Shown in pieces: positions 41,101-53,100 of a DNA stretch of 64,000 nucleotides. Where the stretch lies: NCBI RefSeq assembly GCF_032854445.1, contig NC_088295.1, forward strand, positions 11,207,385 to 11,271,384. Reading direction: 5' to 3'. This DNA is from Liolophura sinensis. Its lineage: Eukaryota > Mollusca > Polyplacophora > Chitonida > Chitonidae. Within the stretch, counting starts at the first letter, position 1. Each line of letters opens with the position of its first letter. The notes below the pieces were generated by a model, which saw only the letters and a list, made by a program, of their open reading frames with translations, made no database searches and was not told the origin of the DNA. Both the position numbers and the translations under genes were made by a program.

Positions 41101-44100
41101 CTTCTGTCATCTTGGTGATATTACCCAGCAGTAGCATCACTGCACATCAGATATATGGCGTCTGTCATCTAGGTGATGTCACCCAGCAGTAGCATCACTG
41201 CACATCAGATATATGGCATCTGTCATCTTGGTGATATCACCCAGCAGTAGCATCACTGCACATCAGATATGAGGCCTCAGTTATTGGCATTGATCATCTG
41301 GAGATTCATATTAATCATTATCACTAGAAGCGATCAACAAGGTGTTAAGATGGCCTCAGCCCTGATGACTACCCAGGTTTTGTCAATTCCTGAGCCTGTT
41401 GGAGGGTTGCCGAATACCTCCTGAAGTCCATCGTTATCTAAGTGACATAAGCTTGTGTATTACATAAAACACAAATCCTCCGAGAAATTAATCTCTCTTA
41501 TCTTTCCTTTATGCTTGTTTGCGGGAAATGTACATGTATCACTGAAAATATAGTGACACGTGGAAAGACATGAAGTTCCATTAGTGCTGCTAATCTCTTA
41601 GCGCTGTTTTTGTGTGCTTGCAGGACGAGGTGCCAAACTCTATGCCAACCTGGATGAACAACCTCTATCAGAAACTGTGTGACCCAACCTCTCATCTCAA
41701 TGTGAAACTCTTCATCACCAAGCTCATCATCAACACTGCAGAGGTAATGCTGGAACTGCAGGTCAAGGTTAAGGTGAAACTAAATGGACCAGTCATAGGT
41801 GGAATGAAATAAGGTTGAAAGCAATGTAAATGCAAAATTCCAAACAAATAGAATAACTAATTTGGTTTAAACAGTAATCAATCAATCAGTTACTGATGTA
41901 ATGTGAATCTTGCTATTCTGTTATCAGGTTTTCCAACCATATGCTAAATTCTGGTTGCGAGGACTGATGCAGCTTATTGTCAGTGGTCATTTAGGGATGA
42001 AGATCAACTACATGGTGGTGGACTTGGTGGTCACCATGTTGTCATGGCATCATATGGCCATTCCCGCTGTAAGTGGTTGTACAATTGATGTTTTTATCCA
42101 TACTTAATCATTGTCTCACTCACTGAGTGAACTTTACATGTTAATCTGTTTGTTGTGGTTGTGAACCGGCCTTAAATATTTAAATAAGTTAATAATTTCA
42201 GTGTATCATTTTAAAACTATTCTATGTACGCATATGTATGCGTTTGTGACATTTCTTATCACAGTTCTGTACGCTTATTCAGTAATTTCTGTAATATCTT
42301 ATATCTCAGAGAGCAACATTTAACTTCAATCAAGTGAAATTCTTTTTTCAAACAGGACAGTGTGGAGGACAAGGCCCTTTGTTTGAGAGTGGTAGAATTC
42401 CTTATGTCTAATGCATTCCATGAAAACAGAGCTGTCTTCAGGAACAACCTGGAGATGTTGAGGACCTTAATACAGTGCTGGAAACCCAGGGTGGAGATAC
42501 CTTACAGGTAAGTGAACTGTTCAGGAACAACCTGGAGATGTTGGGGACATTAAAACAGTGCTGGGGACTCAGGGTGGAGATACCTTACAGGTAAGTGTAC
42601 AGTTCAGGATCAACCTGGAGATGTTGAGGACCTTAATACAGTGGTGGGGACCCAGGTTGGAGATACCCTACAGGTAAGTGAACTGTTCAGGAACAACCTG
42701 GAGATGTTGGGGACATTAAAACAGTGCTGGGGACCCAGGGTGGAGATACCTTACAGGTAAGTGAACTGTTCAGGAACAACCTGGAGATGTTGGGGACATT
42801 AAAACAGTGCTGGGGACTCAGGGTGGAGATACCTTACAGGTAAGTGTACAGGTCAGGAATGACATGGAGATGTTGGGGACCTTAATACAGTGGTGGGGAC
42901 CCAGGTTGGAGATACCCTAGAGGTAAGTGAAGAGTTCAGGAACAACCTGGAGATGTTGTGGGGACCCCGATAAGTGTATAAGGTGTAAAAATATAATTTT
43001 TATTTTCTTGCATGTTGTCTAAAGAAGTCACAATTGATATTACAAGTGTTGTATTTCTGTTTCCCAGGGTGGTCTATGAGCAATTCAAACCTATCCCAGG
43101 TGAGCCTAAATCTATGAGAGTGAGCACAGGGGTCCAGCTGATGGGGGTGATCCTAGCAGCTAAACTACCTCCCTATGGGCCCACTGCTCCTGTGGACAGA
43201 GAGAAGTGAGTAAAGTTGCTCTTGTCACAATTTACATCCCCCCCCCCAACCTTTTATCTGTTCTATGTAGAAACATACACCAACATGGCTGCCTGTAGGA
43301 TGCATCATTTCTTTTTTTCTGTTTAAATGAGATATGTTTTGTACTTTAAAATTGTGTTGTACTTTTGTTGATATGAAAATGGTTAAAGTTTTATACAGGG
43401 CATAGTGCTTAGGTATTATTCATGCTGGATTATGAAGTATGTTGTCATCAGTTTTTCACTCCTCCAACATTGTTTTATTTCATGTGTAGATAGAGTGCAT
43501 GTTGAAATAAAAAAAAGCTTGGCCTCTTGTGTTGTCTGGTCTTTATGACTGGTATTTCTTCATTTATGGGCTTACCTTCATTCACATGTAATATGTTGTA
43601 TTTATGTATTTTATGTATTGTTTTTTTTTCTGCACGTACATGTTCCAGGGCCAGTTGTTCAACAGTGTATTAGAGCTTAATCCAGATATTAACTTTAGTC
43701 CAGACAAAGTACCATTATTATCTCTGTATTGAGATGAGACTGGTATTAAGATTTAAGTCTAGATGAACTTCAATACACTTTTAAACATTTGGCTGATGTT
43801 GTAATTATGTGTTGTCTTGTCTACATTTTCATTTGATATGTTGTAATTGTGCATTATCTTGTCTACACCAAATGTAAAATTTTGTTATTGTGTATTGTCT
43901 TATCTACATGTACATATATGTTGTAATTGTGCATTGTCTTGTCTACACATACATGTAATATGTTGTAATTGTGTATTGTCTTTTCGACACGTACATGTGA
44001 TATGTTGTAATTGTGCATTGTCTGATCTACACCTACATGTAATATGTTGTAATTGTGCATTGCCTTGTCTACATGTACATGTGATATGTTGTAATTGTGC

Positions 44101-47100
44101 ATTGTCTTGTCTACATGTACATGTAATATGTTGCAATTGTGCATTGTCTGATCTACACCTACATGTAATATGTTGTAATTGTGCATTGCCTTGTCTACAT
44201 GTACATGTGATATGTTGTAATTATGCATTGACTTGTCTACACATACATGTAATATGTTGTAATTGTGGATTGTCTTGTCTACACGTACATGTGATATGTT
44301 GTAATTGTGCATTGTCTGATCTACACCTACATGTGATATGTTGTAATTGTGCATTGTCTTGTCTACATGTACATGTAATATGTTGTAATTGTGCATTGTC
44401 TTGTCTACACGTACATGTAATATGTTGTAATTGTTCATTGTCTTGTCTACACGTACATGTAATATGTTGTAATTGTTCATTGTCTTGTCTACACATACAT
44501 GTAATATGTTGTAATTGTGCATTGTCTTGTCTACACGTACATGTAATATGTTGTAATTGTTCATTGTCTTGTCTACATGTACATGTAATATGTTGTAATT
44601 GTGCATTGTCTTTTCTACATGTACATGTAATATGTTGTAATTGTACATTGTCTGTCCTACACGTGCATGTGATATGTTGTAATTGTGCATTGTCTGTCCT
44701 ACACATACATGTGATATGTTGTAATTGTGTATTGTCTTATCTACATGTTTCTGTGGCTTGTTTGTGTTGAAGTCCTTACACATTATGAGTTTGAATCTTG
44801 CATGTACTGGGTGACTCTGGCTGGCCAAATAAGCAGTTAATATAAGGCTTCATGTCTTTTGTATCCTCTCTCTTGAGTCCTTACACCTTACACCTTATCA
44901 GTTTGACTCCTGCAGGTGCTGGTGACTCTGGCTGGCCTGATAAACATAAGTATAAGCCTTCATGTGTTGTTTTGTCTCCTCTCTCTTGAGGCCTTTACAT
45001 CTTGTCAGTTTGACTCCTGCAGGTGCTGGTGACTCTGGTTGGCCTGATAAACATCAGTATAAGGCTTCATGTCTTATTTTGTCTCCTCTCTCTTGAGGCC
45101 TTTATATCTTGTCAGTTTGACTCCTGCAGGTGCTTGGTGACTCTGGCTGGCCTGATAAACATAAGTATAAGGCTTCATGTCTTGTTTTGTCTCCTCTCTC
45201 TTGAGGCCTTTACATCTTGTCAGTTTGACTCCTGCAGGAACTTGATGACTGGCTGGCTTGATAAACAGTCAATATAAGACTTCATGTCTTTTGTCTCCTC
45301 TCTCTTGAGGTTTTTACACCTTATCAGTTTGACTCCTGCAGGTGCTGGTGACTCTTGCTGGCCTGATAAACATAAGTATAAGGCTTCATGTCTTGTTTTG
45401 TCTCCTCTCTCTTGAGGTCTTTACATCTTGTCAGTTTGACTCCTGCAGGTGCTTGGTGACTCTGGCTGGCCGATAAACATAAATATAAGGCTTCATGTCT
45501 TGTTTAGTCTTCTCTCTTTTGAGGCCTTTACATCTTGTCAGTTTGACTCCTGCAGGTGCTTGGTGACTCTGGCTGGCCGATAAACATAAGTATAAGGCTT
45601 CATGTCTTGTTTTCTCTCTCATGAGGCCTTTACATCTTGTCAGTTTGACTCCTGCAGGTGCTTGGTGACTCTGGCTGGCCTGATAAACAAAAGTAAAAGG
45701 CTTCATGTCTTGTTTTGTCTCCTCTCTCTTGAGGCCTTTACATCTTGTCAATATGACTCCGGCAGGAACTTGATGACTGGCTGTCTTGATAAACAGTCAA
45801 TATAAGACTTCATGTCTTGTTTTGTCTCCTCTCTCTTGAGGCCCTTACAACTTATCAGTTTGACTCCTGCATGTACTTTGTGACTCTGGCTGGCCTGATA
45901 AACATCAGTATAAGGCTTCATGTCTTATTTTGTCTCCTCTCTCTTGAGGCTTTTACATCTTGTCAGTTTGACTCCTGCAGGAACTTGATGACTGGCTGGC
46001 TTGATAAACAGTCAATATAAGACTTCATGTCTTTTGTCTCCTCTCTCTTGAGGTTTTTACACCTTATCAGTTTGACTCCTGCAGGTGCTGGTGACTCTTG
46101 CTGGCCTGATAAACATAAGTATAAGGCTTCATGTCTTGTTTTGTCTCCTCTCTCTTGAGGCCTTTACATCTTGTCAGTTTGACTCCTGCAGGTGCTTGGT
46201 GACTCTGGCTGGCCTGATAAACAAAAGTAAAAGGCTTCATGTCTTGTTTTGTCTCCTCTCTCTTGAGGCCTTTACATCTTGTCAATATGACTCCGGCAGG
46301 AACTTGATGACTGGCTGTCTTGATAAACAGTCAATATAAGACTTCATGTCTTGTTTTGTCTCCTCTCTCTTGAGGCCCTTACAACTTATCAGTTTGACTC
46401 CTGCATGTACTTTGTGACTCTGGCTGGCCTGATAAACATCAGTATAAGGCTTCATGTCTTATTTTGTCTCCTCTCTCTTGAGGCCGTTACACATTATCTT
46501 TTTGACTCCTGCAGGTACTTGGTGACTCTGGCAGGCCTGATGAACCATCACTACAAGACAGTGTATGCTGCAGCGTCAGAGGTGATGGGAATGGTGTTTA
46601 GACACCTGGCTGAGGTGGACAAGGAGACTGAGGGAGCGCTGCACACCTACGTGGGTAATCTGCTGACCAGCCTGCAGTCCAGCCGTCAGGACAGCTTCAT
46701 TGTCTGCGCTCACGGCATGCACAAACACTACCCCCAAGTGGCTGACAGGTAATGCTATATTAACTCATCAGCCATACATGTACATCTATAGTAATAGGCA
46801 GGTCTTGAAATCGTAAGTAGTGTATGTGTATATGGTTAATACTGTTATGCGCAAATTATCCCTTTGATACCCATTGATGACAAAATTCAGTGATTTAAAA
46901 AACAGACTGTAGACACATGTACATATACATGCAATTACTCTTTCTTAATTTCTTGTCATTGTCTTAGCTTTTTTAGCATTATGCCTTGTTCTCAGAACAA
47001 GGGCGTGCTGTACATTTACATATAGGCCGAGTACTGGTCTTCTTGGTAACAGTATTCTGTGAGTATCTGGCATGCAATCATGCTTTCAAAAGAGACAGCA

Positions 47101-50100
47101 GTATGAATATGCCAGCATTCAAGACTCCTGCCAAATCTAGACACTCTGATATATCTACAGATATAACCTCTGTACCCTTGAAAGCAACAGCAAACTCAAA
47201 ACAAGCCAACAGAACATACCCTCTTCTTTGTATTCTGTATGATGGCAGTTCTGTTTTCCTTTGTACAGGTTCATCAACAGGTTACTGTTCATCTTGCCAA
47301 GCCTGCATGGAGAATTCCGACCCCTTTGCCTGGAGATCATCCTATCCCGGGTCGATCAGGTTGAGAATGTGTTCCTGGAGCTCAAACAGAAAGGATTACA
47401 CAAGTTGTTGGAGACCAGGTAATTGGGATGTCAGTTCCCATATTAGATTTGTAAATATTTTGTGCCATACTTACATGTAAGAGCAAATCATTTGCCTATT
47501 TCATCACCAAGTGTCCATTTGGACACCAAGCAACTGAAGAAGGGTTCATGACCAGGAAATCTTTATTAAAGAGACCTATTTTGTTCACAAACATGATGTT
47601 TTTGTTTACTTTAGATGGTACCAATTTCATTTTTTCACTTTTGTCTGTCATGTAACAGAGATGAAGCCACTCAGCTGTTAGCTCTGAAGATAGTGAAGGC
47701 CATCATGGAGAAGATGCAACCACCAGAATTGCTGTCTGTCATGCCATTGCTCTGTGCATTTGTCAGTCATAGCAGTGCCACCTGCAGGCTGACTATGTAT
47801 GAAGTCCTCATGTGGATTTATGACAACTACAGGTATGCCTTTAACATGTACAGTCAGCATGCTGAAGGTGATGACATACATATTCATGTGATAGACCTTT
47901 CTGAACTGTCACTTATGAAAACCAGGTTGACCAATCAAAAACAGGTCAGCCAGATGTATTGGTCAGCCAGGTGTGCCACTTAAGAGTTTGAAATAACATA
48001 ATCCTGTGTATTTATTTATCTATTTATTTGATGGTGTTTAATGCCCTACTCAAGAACATTTCACCTATATGACGACTGCCAACATTTTGATGGGAGGAAA
48101 CCGAGTGAAACCAGGGGGAGTCCCATGACCACCAGCAGGCAGCTGACAGACCTTCCCACGTAGGCCGTTCTTGTGTATGTGGCTGACAGACCTTCCCACT
48201 TAGGCTGTTCTTGTGTATGTGGCTGACAGACCTTCCTACGGCCGTTCTTGTGTATTTGGATGATCAACACACTAAGCCTGATGACATTATCTGGCTATTC
48301 GCTGTGCGATTGTTCATGTGACAGGAGTAACTTGAGGTTCCAAAACACTTGATACTCAATGTGCTTACCTGTGTACTTGTCGCTGATGACAGACGATAAG
48401 TTAGTACTAGGCCTGCTGGTGGTGTTGATGACTGGTTTATCTTTACCCACCTATGAATGATTATTCCTACCCACCTGTGCTTGATTACAGAGAGGATGAC
48501 ACCCCAGAGAGTCACCAGATCATGGGTCAGACTAAGGAGTGCCTGTTGCGGGGACTGGCTGACGAGGATGAGCACTGCAGGTGAGACGACCGAACGCTGG
48601 TATATGTCTACATTTACCTTGGTAACCCTGAGTGATATTCAGTACTGAGTTATTTATGATCTTTGATGCCGTATATGTACATTAAGTGTACATAAACAAA
48701 TTGATGTCTGTTAAGGTATCTGTCTACCCCATTTTTACATAGATTTCCTGCTTTAGGTGCATATTGTTTCATTTATTTTCTGATCTGATATTTTGATGGC
48801 CTTGATGGTAACATTGTGGAACAGGAGCAGCGTTCCAGTGCTTATACTACCAGTAGCTAGTGGGAATTTCTTTTTAGCTCAGTTCATGAGTTGGTAGAGC
48901 ACTGGACTTGGCCGCTGAGAACAAAGTTCAAATCCTGGTGTGACCCACGTAGTGAAATCCATCAACCATTACACTGGTGCCGTGACCAAACAGGTTCCAA
49001 GAAGTGTGGGTTTCTGGGCCTGTGGGCTTGGAAGAGGGAAAAGATTTAAGTAGGGAGTAGCTAGTGAGAATTTCCCTTGAACCCAGTTGGTGGAGCGCTG
49101 GACTTCGGTTGCTCTGACTCCTTCAACCATTACAGTTGTAAGTTACAGACTACTTTGAGTAGCAGTGTATAGATCAGATGTATGTATAAAGAATCCTGGT
49201 CTGACCCACGTAGTGAAATCCTTCAACCATTACAGTTGTAAGTTACAGACTAATTTGAGTAGCAGTGTATAGATCAGATGTATGTATAGAGAATCCTGGT
49301 CTGACCCACGTAGTGAAATCCTTCAACAATTATAGTTGTAAGTTACAGACTAATTTGAGTGGCAGTGTATAGATCAGATGTATGTATAGAGAATCCTGGT
49401 CTGACCCACGTAGTGAAATCCTTCAACCATTACAGTTGTAAGTTACAGACTACTTTGAGTGGCAGTGTATAGATCAGATGTATGTATAGAGAATCCTGGA
49501 GTGACCCACTGAGTGAAATCCTTCAACCATTACAGTTGTAAGTTACAGACTAATTTGAGTAGCAGTGTATAGATCAGATGTATGTATAGAGAATTCTGGT
49601 CTGACCCATGTAGTGAAATCCTTCAACCATTACAGTTGTAAGTTACAGACTAATTTGAGTGGCAGTGTATAGATCAGATGTATGTATAAAGAATCCTGGA
49701 GTGACCCACTGAGTGAAATCCTTCAGCCATTACAGTTGTAAGTTACAGACTAATTTGAGTAGCAGTGTATAGATCAGATGTATGTATAGAGAATCCTGGT
49801 CTGACCCACGTAGTGAAATCCTTCAACCATTACAGTTGTAAGTTGCAGACTAATTTGAGTAGCAGTGTATAGATCAGATGTATGTATAGAGAATCCTGGT
49901 CTGACCCATGTAGTGAAATCCTTCAACCATTACAGTTGTAAGTTACAGACTAATTTGAGTAGCAGTGTATAGATCAGATGTATGTATAGAGAATCCTGGT
50001 CTGACCCACGTAGTGAAATCCTTCAACCATTACAGTTGTAAGTTACAGACTAATTTGAGTGGCAGTGTATAGATCAGATGTATGTATAGAGAATCCTGGT

Positions 50101-53100
50101 CTGACCCACGTAGTGAAATCCTTCAACCATTACAGTTGTAAGTTGCAGACTAATTTGAGTAGCAGTGTATAGATCAGATGTATGTATAGAGAATCCTGGT
50201 CTGACCCATGTAGTGAAATCCTTCAACCATTACAGTTGTAAGTTGCAGACTAATTTGAGTAGCAGTGTATAGATCAGATGTATGTATAGAGAATCCTGGT
50301 CTGACCCATGTAGTGAAATCCTTCAACCATTACAGTTGTAAGTTGCAGACTAATTTGAGTAGCAGTGTATAGATCAGATGTATGTATAGAGAATCCTGGT
50401 CTGACCCATGTAGTGAAATCCTTCAACCATTACAGTTGTAAGTTACAGACTACTTTGAGTGGCAGTGTATAGATCAGATGTATGTATAGAGAATCCTGGT
50501 CTGACCCACATAGTGAAATCCTTCAGCCATTACGGTTGTAAGTTACAGACTAATTTGAGTGGCAGTGTATAGATCAGATGTATGTATAGAGAATCCTGGT
50601 CTGACCCACGTAGTGAAATCCTTCAACCATTACAGTTGTAAGTTACAGACTACTTTGAGTGGCAGTGTATAGATCAGATGTATGTATAGAGAATCCTGGT
50701 CTGACCCACGTAGTGAAATCCTTCAACCATTACAGTTGTAAGTTACAGACTGATTTGAGTAGCAGTGTATAGATCAGATGTATGTATAGAGAATCCTGGT
50801 CTGACCCACGTGGTGAAATCCTTCAACCATTACAGTTGTAAGTTACAGACTAATTTGAGTGGCAGTGTATAGATCAGATGTATGTATAGAGAATCCTGGT
50901 CTGACCCATGTAGTGAAATCCTTCAACCATTACAGTTGTAAGTTACAGACTACTTTGAGTGGCAGTGTATAGATCAGATGTATGTATAGAGAATCCTGGA
51001 GTGACCCACTGAGTGAAATCCTTCAACCATTACAGTTGTAAGTTACAGACTAATTTGAGTAGCAGTGTATAGATCAGATGTATGTATAGAGAATTCTGGT
51101 CTGACCCACGTAGTGAAATCCTTCAACCATTACAGTTGTAAGTTACAGACTAATTTGAGTGGCAGTGTATAGATCAGATGTATGTATAAAGAATCCTGGA
51201 GTGACCCACTGAGTGAAATCCTTCAGCCATTACAGTTGTAAGTTACAGACTAATTTGAGTAGCAGTGTATAGATCAGATGTATGTATAGAGAATCCTGGT
51301 CTGACCCACGTAGTGAAATCCTTCAACCATTACAGTTGTAAGTTGCAGACTAATTTGAGTAGCAGTGTATAGATCAGATGTATGTATAGAGAATCCTGGT
51401 CTGACCCACATGGTGAAATCCTTCAACCATTACAGTTGTAAGTTACAGACTACTTTGAGTAGCAGTGTATAGATCAGATGTATGTATAGAGAATCCTGGT
51501 CTGACCCACGTAGTGAAATCCTTCAACCATTACAGTTGTAAGTTACAGACTAATTTGAGTGGCAGTGTATAGATCAGATGTATGTATAGAGAATCCTGGT
51601 CTGACCCACGTAGTGAAATCCTTCAACCATTACAGTTGTAAGTTGCAGACTAATTTGAGTAGCAGTGTATAGATCAGATGTATGTATAGAGAATTCTGGT
51701 CTGACCCATGTAGTGAAATCCTTCAACCATTACAGTTGTAAGTTGCAGACTAATTTGAGTAGCAGTGTATAGATCAGGTGTATGTATAGAGAATCCTGGT
51801 CTGACCCATGTAGTGAAATCCTTCAACCATTACAGTTGTAAGTTACAGACTAATTTGAGTAGCAGTGTATAGATCAGATGTATGTATAGAGAATCCTGGT
51901 CTGACCCATGTAGTGAAATCCTTCAACCATTACAGTTGTAAGTTACAGACTAATTTGAGTGGCAGTGTATAGATCAGATGTATGTATAGAGAATCCTGGT
52001 CTGACCCACATAGTGAAATCCTTCAGCCATTACGGTTGTAAGTTACAGACTAATTTGAGTGGCAGTGTATAGATCAGATGTATGTATAGAGAATCCTGGT
52101 CTGACCCACGTAGTGAAATCCTTCAACCATTACAGTTGTAAGTTACAGACTACTTTGAGTGGCAGTGTATAGATCAGATGTATGTATAGAGAATCCTGGT
52201 CTGACCCACGTAGTGAAATCCTTCAACCATTACAGTTGTAAGTTACAGACTGATTTGAGTAGCAGTGTATAGATCAGATGTATGTATAGAGAATCCTGGA
52301 GTGACCCACGTAGTGAAATCCTTCAACCATTACAGTTGTAAGTTACAGACTAATTTGAGTAGCAGTGTATAGATCAGATGTATGTATAGAGAATCCTGGA
52401 GTGACCCACATAATGAAATCCTTCAACCATTACAGTTGTAAGTTACAGACTGATTTGAGTAGCAGTGTATAGATCAGATGTATGTATAGAGAATCCTGGT
52501 CTGACCCACGTGGTGAAATCCTTCAACCATTACAGTTGTAAGTTACAGACTGATTTGAGTAGCAGTGTATAGATCAGATGTATGTATAGAGAATCCTGGT
52601 CTGACCCACGTGGTGAAATCCTTCAACCATTACAGTTGTAAGTTACAGACTAATTTGAGTAGCAGTGTATAGATCAGATGTATGTATAGAGAATCCTGGT
52701 CTGACCCACGTAGTGAAATCCTTCAACCATTACAGTTGTAAGTTGCAGACTAATTTGAGTGGCAGTGTATAGATCAGATGCATGTATAGAGAATCCTGGT
52801 CTGACCCATGTAGTGAAATCCTTCAACCATTACAGTTGTAAGTTACAGACTACTTTGAGTAGCAGTGTATAGATCAGATGTATGTATAGAGAATCCTGGT
52901 CTGACCCACGTAGTGAAATCCTTCAACCATTACAGTTGTAAGTTACAGACTACTTTGAGTAGCAGTGTATAGATCAGATGTATGTATAGAGAATCCTGGT
53001 CTGACCCACGTAGTGAAATCCTTCAACCATTACAGTTGTAAGTTACAGACTAATTTGAGTAGCAGTGTATAGATCAGATGTATGTATAGAGAATCCTGGT

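Noticed and set aside
43847-44828. ORFs of 307 codons (+) and 321 codons (-) with Cys/His-rich repeats
   Set aside because: They are the two strands of a 42-bp tandem repeat. The period is a multiple of three, so frames stay open. There is no conserved start or domain, and both strands are equally open.
46986-47480. 164-codon + ORF overlapping w53
   Set aside because: It reads w53 in the wrong frame; the DNA-PKcs residues are in another frame with good splice sites.
48868-48960. Possible tRNA gene
   Set aside because: Box A- and box B-like strings are present, but there is no complete cloverleaf, and the block continues as a SINE body.
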